In this document: positions 1-10,000 of the stretch, in pieces
How positions within the stretch are numbered: the stretch's first letter is position 1
How the letters are laid out: each line of letters opens with the position of its first letter
NCBI GenBank assembly: GCA_044426075.1
Contig: JAWXUT010000016.1
Coordinates: 1 to 21,926, forward strand
From: JAWXUT01 sp044426075
GTDB lineage: Bacteria > Bacillota > Clostridia > Christensenellales > DTU072
Direction of reading: 5' to 3'
DNA length: 21,926 nucleotides
Position numbers and translations under genes: made by a program
Notes under the pieces: generated by a model
Seen by the model: the letters and a program-made list of their open reading frames with translations, nothing else
The model's database searches: none
What the model was told of the DNA's origin: nothing

Positions 1-1150
1 GTTCTTCGTTAGTTGGAATGATATAAATCTTAACTTTTGAGCTTGATTTATGCATCTCTTTATTGCCGTCTGGCAACTTTGTTTCGTTCTTTTCAAAGTC
101 GAATTCAATACCTAAACTCTCTAAACCTTCAAAAATTAGTTTGCGCGCAAAAGCACTGTTCTCGCCAATTCCGCCAGTCATAACGATAGCATCAAGGCCG
201 CCCATAGCTGCTATATAGCTTCCGATATACTTTTTAATGCGGTAGCTGAACATATCAAATGCCAACTTTGCTTTGCCGTCTGCGTCGTCATAGTGGGCTG
301 TTATGTCACGGCAATCTGAATATCCACATATTCCTTTTAATCCGCTATCTTTGTTAAGATAATTTACAACTTGTTCTGCTGTCATACCCTTGTTTTCTGC
401 CAAGAAACCAATAACTGCTGGGTCTAGGTCGCCACTACGTGTTCCCATAACCAAACCTTCAAGCGGTGTTAAGCCCATAGTTGTATCAACACACTTTCCG
501 TTTACAACAGCTGCAAGACTGCTTCCGTTGCCTAGATGACAAGTGATAATCTTGCTTTGCTCGCTTCCGTACATTTTTGCACACTCGCTTGTTACATACT
601 TGTGTGATGTGCCGTGGAAGCCATATTTACGGATCTTAAACTCTTCATAATCTGCCATATTGATTGCATACATATATGCGTGCTTTGGCATTGTGCTGTG
701 GAATGTTGTATCGAATACTGCTACATTTGGTACGCCTGGCATAATATCCATAATACGCTCGATGCCCATTATATTTGCTGGCATATGTAGTGGACCAAAA
801 ACTTTGTTCTTTTTGAAGATTGCAAGTTCTGCCTCGCCGACCAAAACGCTGTCGTTAAAATCTTCACCACTGTGCAAAACTCGGTGACCTACTGCGCCAA
901 TTTCTGCTAGGCTAGATATTATTCCGTGCTCTTTATCTGTTATCCACTCAAGCGCTGTGCCAACTGCTTCGCTAACATCTTTAGCGTCAATTATAGCCTC
1001 AACTTTTTTGCCATTAACTGATTGTGAAATTGATGTGTTTGGTGCGCCAATTCTTTCAACTTGACCCTTGCCAATCATCTCTTCATTATCCATATCAATT
1101 ACTTGATATTTTAGTGAACTACTACCCGCATTTAAAACTAAAACTTTCAT
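1..1150 (-). CDS. ackA: Acetate kinase, 3' end cut off by window edge
   Basis: Makes acetate and ATP from acetyl phosphate and ADP, the substrate-level phosphorylation step of acetate fermentation; cytosolic. The ORF starts at ATG 1150-1148 and is open to the left edge, giving 383 residues of a family usually near 400, so only about the last 15 residues are missing. Visible family signatures are the N-terminal phosphate-binding NAGSSSLKY (residues 7-15), the VGHRVLHSGE segment carrying the substrate-binding Arg, the DTTFHSTMPKHAY catalytic-Asp segment (around nt 700), a GGIGENS motif (around nt 160) and the C-terminal IPTNEE just before the edge. An AGGAGA ribosome site precedes the start. 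It follows pta by 19 nt, so the two are surely co-transcribed. Identity is not in doubt. Confidence 0.97.
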   Translation of the reverse strand, partial: MKVLVLNAGSSSLKYQVIDMDNEEMIGKGQVERIGAPNTSISQSVNGKKVEAIIDAKDVSEAVGTALEWITDKEHGIISSLAEIGAVGHRVLHSGEDFNDSVLVGEAELAIFKKNKVFGPLHMPANIMGIERIMDIMPGVPNVAVFDTTFHSTMPKHAYMYAINMADYEEFKIRKYGFHGTSHKYVTSECAKMYGSEQSKIITCHLGNGSSLAAVVNGKCVDTTMGLTPLEGLVMGTRSGDLDPAVIGFLAENKGMTAEQVVNYLNKDSGLKGICGYSDCRDITAHYDDADGKAKLAFDMFSYRIKKYIGSYIAAMGGLDAIVMTGGIGENSAFARKLIFEGLESLGIEFDFEKNETKLPDGNKEMHKSSSKVKIYIIPTNEE

Positions 1151-1169
1151 ATTTTCTCCTAATGTGTAA

Positions 1170-2159
1170 TTATTGAATTGATGTGATTGCAACAACGCTT
1201 ACAACATCTTCTGCACTACAACCCCTTGAAAGGTCATTTACTGGAGCGTTGAAGCCTTGGCAAATTGGGCCGATAGCGTCTGCCATACCAAACCTTTGAA
1301 CTAGCTTGTAACCAATGTTACCCGCTTGTAGATCTGGGAAGATAAGTACGTTTGCGTGTCCCGCAACTGGACTTCCAGGAGCCTTAAGTTCGCCTACTGA
1401 AGGAACAATAGCTGCATCAAGTTGCAATTCACCGTCATATGCGAAGTCTGGATTTGATTCACCCAAAAGCTTTGTAGCAAGTTGGATTTTGTCAACTAGC
1501 TCGTGCTTTGCACTGCCTTTTGTTGAAAAGCTTAAAAGTGCAACCTTAGGTTCTTTAATGCCCGCAATTTTTCTTGCGCTGTCTACTGAAGCTGTTGCAA
1601 TGTCAACCATTTGTTCTGCTGTTGGGCAAGGAAGAACTGCACTGTCGCCAAAAATCATTACGCCATTTTCGCCATATTGGCTACCCTCTGGCATATCCAT
1701 TACAAAACAGCTTGAAACTGTTTTTACACCTGGTTTTGTGCGGATAACTTGTAGCGCTGCCCTTAACACGTTGCCAGTTGAATTTATTGAGCCCGCAACC
1801 ATACCGTCAGCTGCGCCACTCTTTATCATTAAACAACCAAAAAATAGTGGATCTTGAGCCATAACAAGAGCTTTTTCTTCCGTCATACCTTTAGCTTTGC
1901 GTAGTTCAAATAATAAATTTGCATAATCTTTTAATTCTGCACAGTTTGTAGGGTCAATAATATTAACACCAGCCAATTTTTCTGCGCTTGAAAGTGACAA
2001 AATTTTGTCTTTATTACCGAGTAATGTTAAACGAGCAATTTTTTCTGCAACAATCGTTTCTGCCGCTGCAATAATTCTTGGTTCTTCACCTTCAGCCAAT
2101 ACGATGTGTTTGTTGTTCGCCTTTGCTTTTGCAATAATGCTATCCATTAATTTTGACAT
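1170..2159 (-). CDS. pta: Phosphate acetyltransferase
   Basis: Converts acetyl-CoA and phosphate to acetyl phosphate and CoA, feeding the acetate kinase encoded directly downstream. The 329-residue protein has the length of the short, single-domain PTA_PTB class; the extra N-terminal domains of the long enterobacterial Pta are absent. Recognisable family stretches are HIVLAEGEEPRI near the N-terminus, GDSAVLPCPTAEQ in the middle, LLSFSTKGSA, and the C-terminal PDLQAGNIGYKL followed by GPICQGFNAPVNDLSRGCS. The start has an AGAGGTAA ribosome site a few bases upstream. The pta-ackA order is the usual one in Clostridia. The promoter should lie in the AT-rich stretch shared with divergent tmcAL, but I cannot pick a convincing -35/-10 pair for this direction. 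Confidence 0.97.
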   Translation of the reverse strand: MSKLMDSIIAKAKANNKHIVLAEGEEPRIIAAAETIVAEKIARLTLLGNKDKILSLSSAEKLAGVNIIDPTNCAELKDYANLLFELRKAKGMTEEKALVMAQDPLFFGCLMIKSGAADGMVAGSINSTGNVLRAALQVIRTKPGVKTVSSCFVMDMPEGSQYGENGVMIFGDSAVLPCPTAEQMVDIATASVDSARKIAGIKEPKVALLSFSTKGSAKHELVDKIQLATKLLGESNPDFAYDGELQLDAAIVPSVGELKAPGSPVAGHANVLIFPDLQAGNIGYKLVQRFGMADAIGPICQGFNAPVNDLSRGCSAEDVVSVVAITSIQ

Positions 2160-2298
2160 AATTTACCTCTAACACCTTTATTTTTTTGTTAATTTGTTAT
2201 ATAATATAAATATAAGCGCTTTGCATATATCTAACACTAATATGTTACTCTTATTAGGAAAAAAATGCAAGCAAAAATACATATTTTGTGAGGACAAA
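2160..2298. promoter_or_regulatory. Divergent promoter region between pta and tmcAL
   Basis: This AT-rich stretch must drive pta leftward and tmcAL rightward. A perfect TATAAT at 2200-2205 lies on the plus strand with a weak -35-like TTTATT at 2177-2182 (17-base spacer), which fits a tmcAL promoter and a leader of roughly 85 nt. Several overlapping TATATT/TATAAC-like boxes exist on the minus strand but none has a good -35. No operator palindrome or riboswitch is evident. Confidence 0.45.
2290..2293 (+). promoter_or_regulatory. Ribosome site setting the GTG start of tmcAL
   Basis: GAGG five bases before GTG 2299-2301. It decides between this GTG, which gives the family's MKITAIICEYNP start, and an in-frame upstream TTG at 2194 that would add 35 residues unlike any TmcAL and would overlap the predicted -10. 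Confidence 0.7.
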
Positions 2299-3513
2299 GT
2301 GAAAATAACTGCAATAATTTGTGAATACAATCCAATGACCAACGGGCACACCCGCCATATGAGTATTGCGCGCGAAGAGACGGGGGCTGACACCATACTT
2401 TCTGTAATGAGTGGCAGCTTTGTACAACGCGGCGACGCAGCCATTGTTGATAAATACATCCGCGCAACTTCTGCAATAGTTATGGGTTCTGATATAGTAG
2501 TAGAGTTGCCAACCATATATGCAATTTCTCCCGCAGATAACTTTGCATATGGCGCATTAAAAACGATTTCCGCCTTTAAAGATGTAGAATATATAAGTTT
2601 TGGAAGCGAATGTGGCGACATCAACACCCTACAAAAGGTGGCAGATTTACTATATAATGAACCGGAATCATTTAGTTTAGAGCTTCAAGCTAATCTTAAG
2701 CAAGGCTACAGTTATCCAAAATCACGCGCGCTAGCCACTGCAAAATATGTAGAAGAAAACCCCGACTTCAGCGATATAGCGGGCATATTAGACGAGCCAA
2801 ATAACGTACTTGGCGTATCATATTTAACCGCAATTAAAAAGCTTGGTTTAAACATAAAAGCACACACAATAAAGCGCGAAGGTGGCGGATACAATGACGA
2901 TTCAATTACAAGCGCATATCCTTCAGCAACCGCAGTTAGACAAGCAATAAGGCGGGGCGAGTTGGATAAAATGAAAGAATCTGTGCCAAATGTGGTGTAT
3001 GAATCTCTGCGCAATATGAGCAAAAATAACGATAGCCTAAATGATATGATGCTGTTTAAAATCAAATCATTAAACGGATACGATTTAGAGCATTACTATG
3101 ATGTAACTGGCGGCATACACAATCGCATAAAAATAGCGGCAATAAACGCAACCAGCCTCGAGCAAATGCTAGAGCAAGCAAAAACCAAAAACTACACAAT
3201 GGCGCGCCTAAAACGCATATGCCTCTACTCGCTATTTGATATAACGCAAAAAATGTATGAAGAATCAGTTGCTGCCCCCTTGCACGTATCAATACTCGCA
3301 ATAAAGAAGTCCAGAAAAAAAGAACTTTTAAGCAGTTTAGCAGAATCTTGCCCCAATGTTCTAACAAAATATTCAGATATCCACAAAGTAGATAAAGCCG
3401 TGCGCCCTCTTATAAAGTTAGATTTTATTTCGCAAGGAACACTAGAAATAATCAATCGCGCAAACTACTTAAACAAAAAGATGATAATAATAGACGACAA
3501 AATAACCGAATAA
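2299..3513 (+). CDS. tmcAL: tRNA(Met) cytidine acetate ligase (TmcAL/YlbM family)
   Basis: Family members activate acetate with ATP to acetyl-adenylate and transfer the acetyl group to the wobble cytidine (C34) of elongator tRNA-Met, making ac4C and protecting AUG/AUA discrimination. From GTG 2299 the protein is 404 residues, close to the roughly 400-415 typical of the family. The nucleotidyltransferase HxGH-like motif is seen as NPMTNGHTRH (residues 11-20), followed by SGSFVQRGDAAIVDK (38-52), EPNNVLGVSYL (166-176) and the nucleotide-site segment KREGGGYND (192-200) with SATAVRQAIRRG just after. The first motif reads MTNG where many members have FHNG. The longer reading from TTG 2194 is rejected because GAGG sits five bases before this GTG and the family start begins here. 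It is divergent from pta-ackA, whose product acetate is its substrate, and ends at the terminator at 3537. Confidence 0.93.
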   Translation: MKITAIICEYNPMTNGHTRHMSIAREETGADTILSVMSGSFVQRGDAAIVDKYIRATSAIVMGSDIVVELPTIYAISPADNFAYGALKTISAFKDVEYISFGSECGDINTLQKVADLLYNEPESFSLELQANLKQGYSYPKSRALATAKYVEENPDFSDIAGILDEPNNVLGVSYLTAIKKLGLNIKAHTIKREGGGYNDDSITSAYPSATAVRQAIRRGELDKMKESVPNVVYESLRNMSKNNDSLNDMMLFKIKSLNGYDLEHYYDVTGGIHNRIKIAAINATSLEQMLEQAKTKNYTMARLKRICLYSLFDITQKMYEESVAAPLHVSILAIKKSRKKELLSSLAESCPNVLTKYSDIHKVDKAVRPLIKLDFISQGTLEIINRANYLNKKMIIIDDKITE

Positions 3514-3536
3514 TTGCACTGCAATATATAAAAAAT

Positions 3537-3572
3537 AGAGCTGTAAAGAAAACAAATCTTTACGGCTCTTTT
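3537..3572 (+). terminator. Intrinsic terminator of tmcAL
   Basis: A 13-bp stem (3537-3549 with 3557-3569) closes a 7-base A-rich loop and is followed by TTTT. The one non-Watson-Crick pair is T opposite G, a wobble in plus-strand RNA but an A-C mismatch in minus-strand RNA, so the hairpin is best suited to rightward transcription out of tmcAL. An A-run just upstream could give a weaker minus-strand function. Confidence 0.85.
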
Positions 3573-3597
3573 ATCATTCATAAAGTTGTAGCGTCTT

Positions 3598-3624
3598 AAT
3601 TGTAGGGAAGTCCTATGGCTCCCG
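3598..3624 (+). repeat. REP-like palindromic unit, copy A (divergent)
   Basis: Starts AATTGTAGGG and ends CCCG like copies B and C, but has a different core. It folds into an imperfect stem, GGGA-G-TC against GGCTCCC with one bulged A. It is followed at 3628-3642 by a second hairpin, CCACCC-GTT-GGGTGG. Confidence 0.6.
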
Positions 3625-3627
3625 CAA

Positions 3628-3642
3628 CCACCCGTTGGGTGG
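3628..3642. repeat. Small GC-rich hairpin beside repeat copy A
   Basis: A perfect 6-bp stem CCACCC/GGGTGG with loop GTT, immediately after copy A. It lacks a T-run on either side, so it is not an intrinsic terminator by itself. Confidence 0.6.
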
Positions 3643-3643
3643 A

Positions 3644-3671
3644 AGTAATAAGTAATAGTGAATAGTGAAGA
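3644..3671 (+). repeat. Short heptad tandem repeat
   Basis: Four 7-base units read AGTAATA, AGTAATA, GTGAATA and GTGAAGA, directly after the repeat A hairpins. The first two are identical and the others differ by two to four bases. It is non-coding. Confidence 0.6.
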
Positions 3672-3699
3672 AGTTGAGGATAAAATTATATAAACGCCG

Positions 3700-3728
3700 T
3701 TGTTTGTGCCACGGATAAATTGTATAAT
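3700..3728 (+). promoter_or_regulatory. Promoter-like -35/-10 pair facing into the inverted repeat
   Basis: TTGTTT (3700-3705), a 17-base spacer, then perfect TATAAT (3723-3728) preceded by TG in the extended -10 position. A start near 3735 would fall inside repeat copy B, and the transcript would run through copy C. No gene lies downstream on the plus strand, so it would make a structured non-coding RNA or be inactive. Confidence 0.35.
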
Positions 3729-3757
3729 TGTAGGGTGCGTTAGTCCTCTGACGCCCG
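3726..3757 (+). repeat. REP-like palindromic unit, copy B (left arm of inverted pair)
   Basis: A 32-base unit starting AATTGTAGGG and ending GACGCCCG. It matches the reverse complement of copy C at every base except one extra T after AATTGTAGGG. It is itself an imperfect palindrome: GCGTTAG and CTGACGC pair, with one T-G wobble, around loop TCCT. Confidence 0.85.
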
Positions 3758-3874
3758 AAACTGCATTAAAATATTATTCCTCGATAAAATGCAATTTCAC
3801 AAGTTTACATCGTCGTTTCCTTGATACTTAAATAATCATACAATATCAATAACACCAAATTTTCAATATGGATG

Positions 3875-3905
3875 CGGGCGTCAGAGGACTAACGCCCCTA
3901 CAATT
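3875..3905 (-). repeat. REP-like palindromic unit, copy C (right arm of inverted pair)
   Basis: A 31-base unit, inverted relative to copy B and 117 bases from it. On the minus strand it reads AATTGTAGGGG, then GCGTTAGTCC, ending GACGCCCG. The B-C pair spans 180 bases (3726-3905) and has the geometry of a REPIN/BIME-type or small MITE-like element. No clear target-site duplication was found at the ends. Confidence 0.85.
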
Positions 3906-4021
3906 TTAATATTAGTCTTCGTTAAAATGTGCCTACATTGTTGTTTTTTTGTGATGATGAGGACGGATTTCGACTCTATAAATTATTGCAATTTCACTTT
4001 TTTAAGTTAATTTTAGCCAAA

Positions 4022-4059
4022 TAAAAGAGCTGTAATGAAAATAAATTTCATTACAGCTC
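4022..4059 (-). terminator. Intrinsic terminator of the giant lipoprotein gene
   Basis: A perfect 14-bp stem (4027-4040 with 4046-4059) around a 5-base loop, followed on the minus strand by TTTTATTT. It begins 19 bases after the stop codon of the giant gene. The sequence closely resembles the tmcAL terminator; both start AGAGCTGTAA on the plus strand. Confidence 0.9.
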
Positions 4060-4078
4060 CATTTAATGTGGTGTGCGT

Positions 4079-7000
4079 TTATATTGAGCTTATCATAGAA
4101 CTTAACTCAATAGTTACCTCTGTTGTGCCATCATCATCTGTTGTATTATTTGCATCTGTTGTGTCATTAGCAGTGAATGCAAATGAGGTATATGTAAATA
4201 CTGGCATAAACGATACAACGGTAGAGTCTGTTCCTGTTGTATATTCTTCATCGACGTTGTACCAGTAATCAAGATTTGCACTGCTTGGTAAATACCAGTA
4301 TCCTCTTTCTATAGTATCTGATAGCCACCATGTTAATGATACGCCGTCAATTGTTATGTATACTTTATTATAGGTTACCGTATTGTATGCAAAGTTCGTG
4401 ATACCACCAGACGCATTTGTTACACTTCTATCAACTTCAATAGTGATAGTGTGTTCTTTTCCGTCTAACAAATCGATAGTTGTAGAAACATTTTGTATTG
4501 CATACATTGTGCTTCCGCTGAAGAATTGGAAGTATAGTCTAGTAGTGCCATCTGTTGACTTAGTGAACACTAATCCATAACCGTTTCCGCGTGACTCTTG
4601 TGTTGTTGATGAGTTAGATTGTGACGCAAACATATTAATTGTGCCGTAGGTAAATTCGGTAGCCGCAAATGTATATGTTACTGAATTTGTAGCGGACAAT
4701 AGTGGGTTGCCGTTGCCGTCAGCAATTGCAATTTCGTTACCCGACGCTACAGTAATAGCTTCGCCACCCATTGACATCTTACCATCAGACATATTGTAGT
4801 AGTTTCTATAGATAGATGAGCTATCATTGTACTCTAACTCATAAAGATTTAGATATGCATCTTCAACATAGAAGTATGTTGCCTTGCTAGTTGATGCATT
4901 TTCAGTTAATTTAGATAGAGTGCCAACATCTAAAGTGGTAGCAGTATAAGTTGTAGATCCGTTTTCATCATTAATACCAACCTCATATTTAAAATCGCTA
5001 TTTGTGATTGTTTTTACAATTTCACCATCGTCTGTTATAACTATTTGGAACCCTCTTGTACCATAGGCGTCGTCATTTAAAGTAATGTAATCTAAGTATA
5101 ATGATACATTGTACAAGCTACCATCTAACCAAGCAATATCAAGACCACTCGTACCATTGCTTGTTGTATATGAGGTGCCATCAATGGTAACACATAAGTA
5201 ATTGTTTGAATAGCTACTACCGTTATAAGCGATAATTAAATCTATATAGTTCTTTTCATCAACTTTTAATAGTGTTATTTTGGTTGCGCTTAAACTACTT
5301 GTATTTACTTGAGAGAATGTAAATGAAACTGAAACCGATGTTACATCTTCTGCACTGGACGTGTAATAGTTATATTTGCCTGCTCCGCCTAGCGTTATTA
5401 CATTTGATTGCGATACATAATAATTGTTATCATTGCCAACAAGCGTACCCGTGCTACCGTCGCTACCGGCGTAAATCTTTAGCGATTGGTTAGCTGTTAC
5501 ATAGAATGATATAGTTGCTTGCGATACCATATTGCTATTTTCATCATAAATTATCATTGTAACAGTGTGATATCCAATATCGAATTTAATTTCTTTCTCA
5601 CTTTCGCTTGAATTCGATGTGCATGCCTTTTTATCGCTTCCGTCAACATAATAGTAAGCAATATAGTCTTCACCACTAGGTTCATATGTATCAAACAAGT
5701 AGCGGATATCTAAAGGTAATGTACTACTATAGTCAGCAACACCAAATACGATGTTTTCAATTTGAGCTGCAGCCCTTACATAAGTTGCGTAGTTATCGGA
5801 ATAACCAACAAGGTTTGTTTCAAATTTAGCAACCCAAACTGTTCCACCAGAAACAGAGTAACCAGCATATGACGCTTCTTGCGCTACATAAGCATAAAGT
5901 ATGTTTAGGGTTGTTGTGGTTTTATCTTCATTTGTAACTTCTTCTACTTCACCATAAGTTGTTGTTATAAGTGTTTGATAGTATGCAACGCCGTCTATTG
6001 AAATCAAAACGGTGCCCAGCCTCTTGTCATAATGCACATAAATTTTATGTGTAAATCCGTCAAACAAATCAATATCGCCAAAATCAAGCTCATAGATTCT
6101 AAATAAATTTTCTGCAGTAGAATCATAGCTAGTATCACTACTAAAGTCATCTTTTTTGGTATATACATATAGATAAGTTCCGCCACTTGCACCAGAAACA
6201 GCTACAAATTGCATTGTGTAATTACCCGCAGCAGCAACTGATTCTTTTACACTGCTGTTTATAGTCAGTGTGTATGTCATTTCATCCGCACTAGGAACCA
6301 TACGAACTGTGGTGTTAATTTCGTCATAGTTATAAGAGCCTGCGGCGCTTTCTTTATATTGTATTGCGGTTTCGTCAGTTGTTGGCAAGTTTTCAGCGTC
6401 TACGCCAGTATCAACTGATATCGTTTCTTTTGAATAAATTCTTACTATAATATCCAGCGACAACTTATCGTCAAAGTTTGTATCACTAGTATCCCAAGAT
6501 TCTACACTATATGTAGTATTGTTAATTGTAATGTCATTTTCCCCTCCACCATATTTTGCGTAGAACTTAGAGCCCGCCATATCATCCGCAATTTCATATT
6601 CTACGGAATATGTAACTGTGATTGTTTGGTTTATGTTTGTAGTATTATAGCTAAGTTTACTGCTATCCGCAAGTTTTATTTCGCCATTAGTTGAAACGGA
6701 GAACGTATCTTTAGTGCCGTCTTCATAAGTAACGGTAATTTCTAAATCTTCTAACATACCTTCAACTGAAGAAGCATCACCAGCTAACATTATATTGTCT
6801 GAGGCTTGAGATAGGCTTGCGGCATCGCCATAAACAACTACCTTTACATAATCACCTGTTACCTTGTAATTGTCATTTGTCGAAAATTCTGTTAGTTGCA
6901 CGGTATTTGTGCCAATTTCACAATCGGATACATATAATGTATGTATAGGTGTTATAGTATAGTCAGCATAATAACAAGTTTCGCCATCATCATTTGTGTA

Positions 7001-10000
7001 GGATGAATCTGACGAATATGTATTAAATACATCAGCCATAGTTTCTCCATCTGCATAACCGCTACCGCCAATTACAAAGTTGTACCAACTATAGTCACCA
7101 CCTTCAAACACCATATATTGCTCACCCTCCTCTGACTCACTAGTACTTGTATTATAAAGTGAGAATGAATAAAGTGAAATTGAAACACCATCGTCATATA
7201 CAGTATATAAATCTTTATCTAATCCAACAGTAATTTCCCTTGGTGTAACGTCATACCATACTGCTTGTACCTTAATGTTGTAGTTGTAGAATTTATCTGT
7301 TAATTTGTCTGTCCATATTACTTTGTTATCATCAGCACCAAAATAACCACTGTCATTTACATCGCGTTTAAAGTCTATTGAGATGTAAACTTCATCTTCG
7401 TCTTTTGTTAATGTTGTTCCATAAGCCAATAACTCGTCATAATCGTCTGCCTCGGTATACAATCCGGCAAATGATATGGTGTAATCTGGTATTTCGCCAT
7501 AAGTAGCAGTAAGGCTGTCACTTCCATCTATGTCTTTAAAAACAATATACATATCTTTAGCTACAATGTTTAAATAATATGTGTATACATTGTCATAATA
7601 ACTTTCATCTTTATCGCCTTCAAGTACAATTTCGTAGTTGTCTAACAATACATCATCGTCAAGAGCTATTTCAACTTTATAATAGCTACCAGAATACGCA
7701 GTTACATCTGTTTTAAGGTCCGCTAAATAGCCAGTTTCACTTGTTGTAATTTCGCTGCCATCTAACCCAACTTCGGTTGCATTCTCATCACCCACAAATC
7801 CATTATATGAAGGAACAAAGGCTTCTCCATATGTCCTTGTAAGTACATTGTCACTAATATTCGCAACTGAAGAAGTAATTAGCTCTAATTCTTTCTTCGC
7901 GACCACAATTGAGCCGTCAACATATGTCAGGCTGTAATTTTTTGAGGTGAAGCCAGTTACTGATAACCTATATTCACCAGCTTTTAGATAGTCACCATTA
8001 TAATCAGTTGCAGTAGTATGTAAAGTCCAATAGGATGAAGAGGTAGGCTCTGTTATAGAAGAATCAGAATCTCCATTTACAAATGCATCCGCGTCATATG
8101 AATAATATTTCGTTAAATTAGCAATATTAATTGAGTCTCCATATGTAAATTCATATGCTTCATCCGTCACCGTAACAGTCATTTCTTTTTGTTCTACTTT
8201 AAAATCTTGTGTTACATAATAGTATGTAGTGTTTGCACTATTTTTTACTACAGTTATACCTATTGAATATGTGCCGGCACCTAAGTAATCGTAACTATTA
8301 TAACTGCCGTTTAAAATGCTTGCTGTGGCATAAAAATCGTCTTCAGAGATTTCAATTTCATTCTCATAGTATATATCTTCATAAATCTTAATGCTAAAGC
8401 TATGCGTTAGCGCATCACCATAAACCATTGTAAACGCCTCAATGCTATCCTCGCTATCGGCATCTGCGGTATCATCAAAAACTTTTATGTATACTGCTTT
8501 TGCAAGAATTTTGTAAGTTAATGAAGAGTTGCTTACAACATATTTTTTGTTAATATCACTTGTTACTACTTTAAATGTATAAGTTCCAGCATCAATTGCA
8601 TCATCATTTTCAACTTGCATAACAAAAGCAATGTAAGTATCTTCTGTATCAATTGTTGCTGCAGCCGTTAGCGCATATGCGTAAAGGTTTTCAATGTCTT
8701 CGTAAATTTCGGCTAAATCTGCATCTCCGCCATATGAAATTGCTGTTTTTAGAGAACTAAACAAAGCAGCTAATGTGCCGTCATTTGACAACAATGCAAC
8801 TAAACTATCATAATTTGACGCAACAAATATGCTAGAAATTAAGTCGTGTTCTGTTGTTATAATATATTTTTGTAGAGCTGCATATGAACCGTCTTGTATA
8901 TTATCAAGCAAGCTTTGCAATGTTGAAAGCTTATCTGTAGTCATACTGGAAGCATATGATAGCAGCGTTGTTAGCTCGGTTACAAGTGTAGCGGATAGCG
9001 TTTGCAAATCATACATAACGCCACTAAACTCGTCATAAGCATCAGTGCTTGCAAAAGTGTGCATATTGGCTTTTGTGCCTTGGTTGCCGGTCAAGGTGAT
9101 ATAGCTTGGGTCGATATAAGCAGCTTCTTCGTCATATGTTTTAGACAAAGCTTCTGTTGAAATCTTAATTGTAACAATAGCTTGCGTAATGGTGTATAGA
9201 TAACTTTCTGCAAGTGATACAACGTAGTTTGAACTCAATGTTGAAACTGCAACTGAATATGAACCAACAGCTGTATTATCTAGCCCGTCACTAGAATTGC
9301 GTGTAAATGTAAACAACAAGTCTGATGTCAATAAATTGTTGCTTGAGTAAATGATACCACCAGAAACCGTTGGGCCAAAAGTATCATATGTTTTTGTTAG
9401 TAATGACTCGATTATGCTAATAGTAACATATTCTGGAGTTATAATAACCTTATAATCTTCTTCTTTCATAACAACTGTATAGTTGGCGTTGTTAACTTCA
9501 TTAGCCTCAATGTCGTAACCAATTATATTGCCGTTATCGTCATACAAAACATCGCTTGGGGCAGTACCTGATGGATTTACTGTAACTGAAACATATACAT
9601 TTTCACCATCAATTGTATTATTTACTATAAAGTCACCCTCATAAAGCTCAACTGCAACACCATTGTATACTTGATAGTAGTCTGAACCACCGTCATCAGT
9701 AACCAATTCAACTTGAAGCTCGCGTTGTGCAATTATAACGGAAATTGATTGCCATGCAGTATCACTTAATTTGTAGTTGTTATTTGTATTTCCAATTGCA
9801 ACTGGTGTAACCGTATATTGGCCTGCATTTAGTATTGAAGATAAGCTCAATGTAATTGTAACTGTGTCAGTTACATAATTGCCATATTCATCTGTACGAA
9901 TAGTGCCGTCTGAGTTATAGTAGTATTGTAAACTTCCCGCTGCAACTTGCGCAGTTATTGAATAATATGAGCCACTATACTCACCAGCTTCAATTACTAA

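Larger units (their letters stand above)
3573..4021. other. Gene-free repeat-rich island between convergent genes
   Basis: About 450 bases between the terminators of tmcAL and the giant lipoprotein gene. No ORF with a ribosome site or family resemblance is visible on either strand. The stretch holds three REP-like palindromic units, a small GC hairpin, a heptad tandem repeat and a plus-strand promoter-like pair, listed separately. An 11-base direct repeat, TGCAATTTCAC, occurs at 3790-3800 and 3987-3997 and may be chance. Confidence 0.7.

Noticed and set aside
1315..1857. Plus-strand open frame of 180 codons opposite pta
   Set aside because: It lies wholly within a certain pta gene, has no ribosome site and low-complexity Ser/Pro/Ala-rich composition typical of antisense frames.
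2194..2298. Extended N-terminus of tmcAL from a TTG at 2194
   Set aside because: The added 35 residues match nothing in the family, overlap the predicted -10, and a GAGG site sits just before GTG 2299, where the family sequence begins.
3598..3905. CRISPR array
   Set aside because: There are only three units, in mixed orientation and with unequal spacing, the units are variable, and no cas gene is present.
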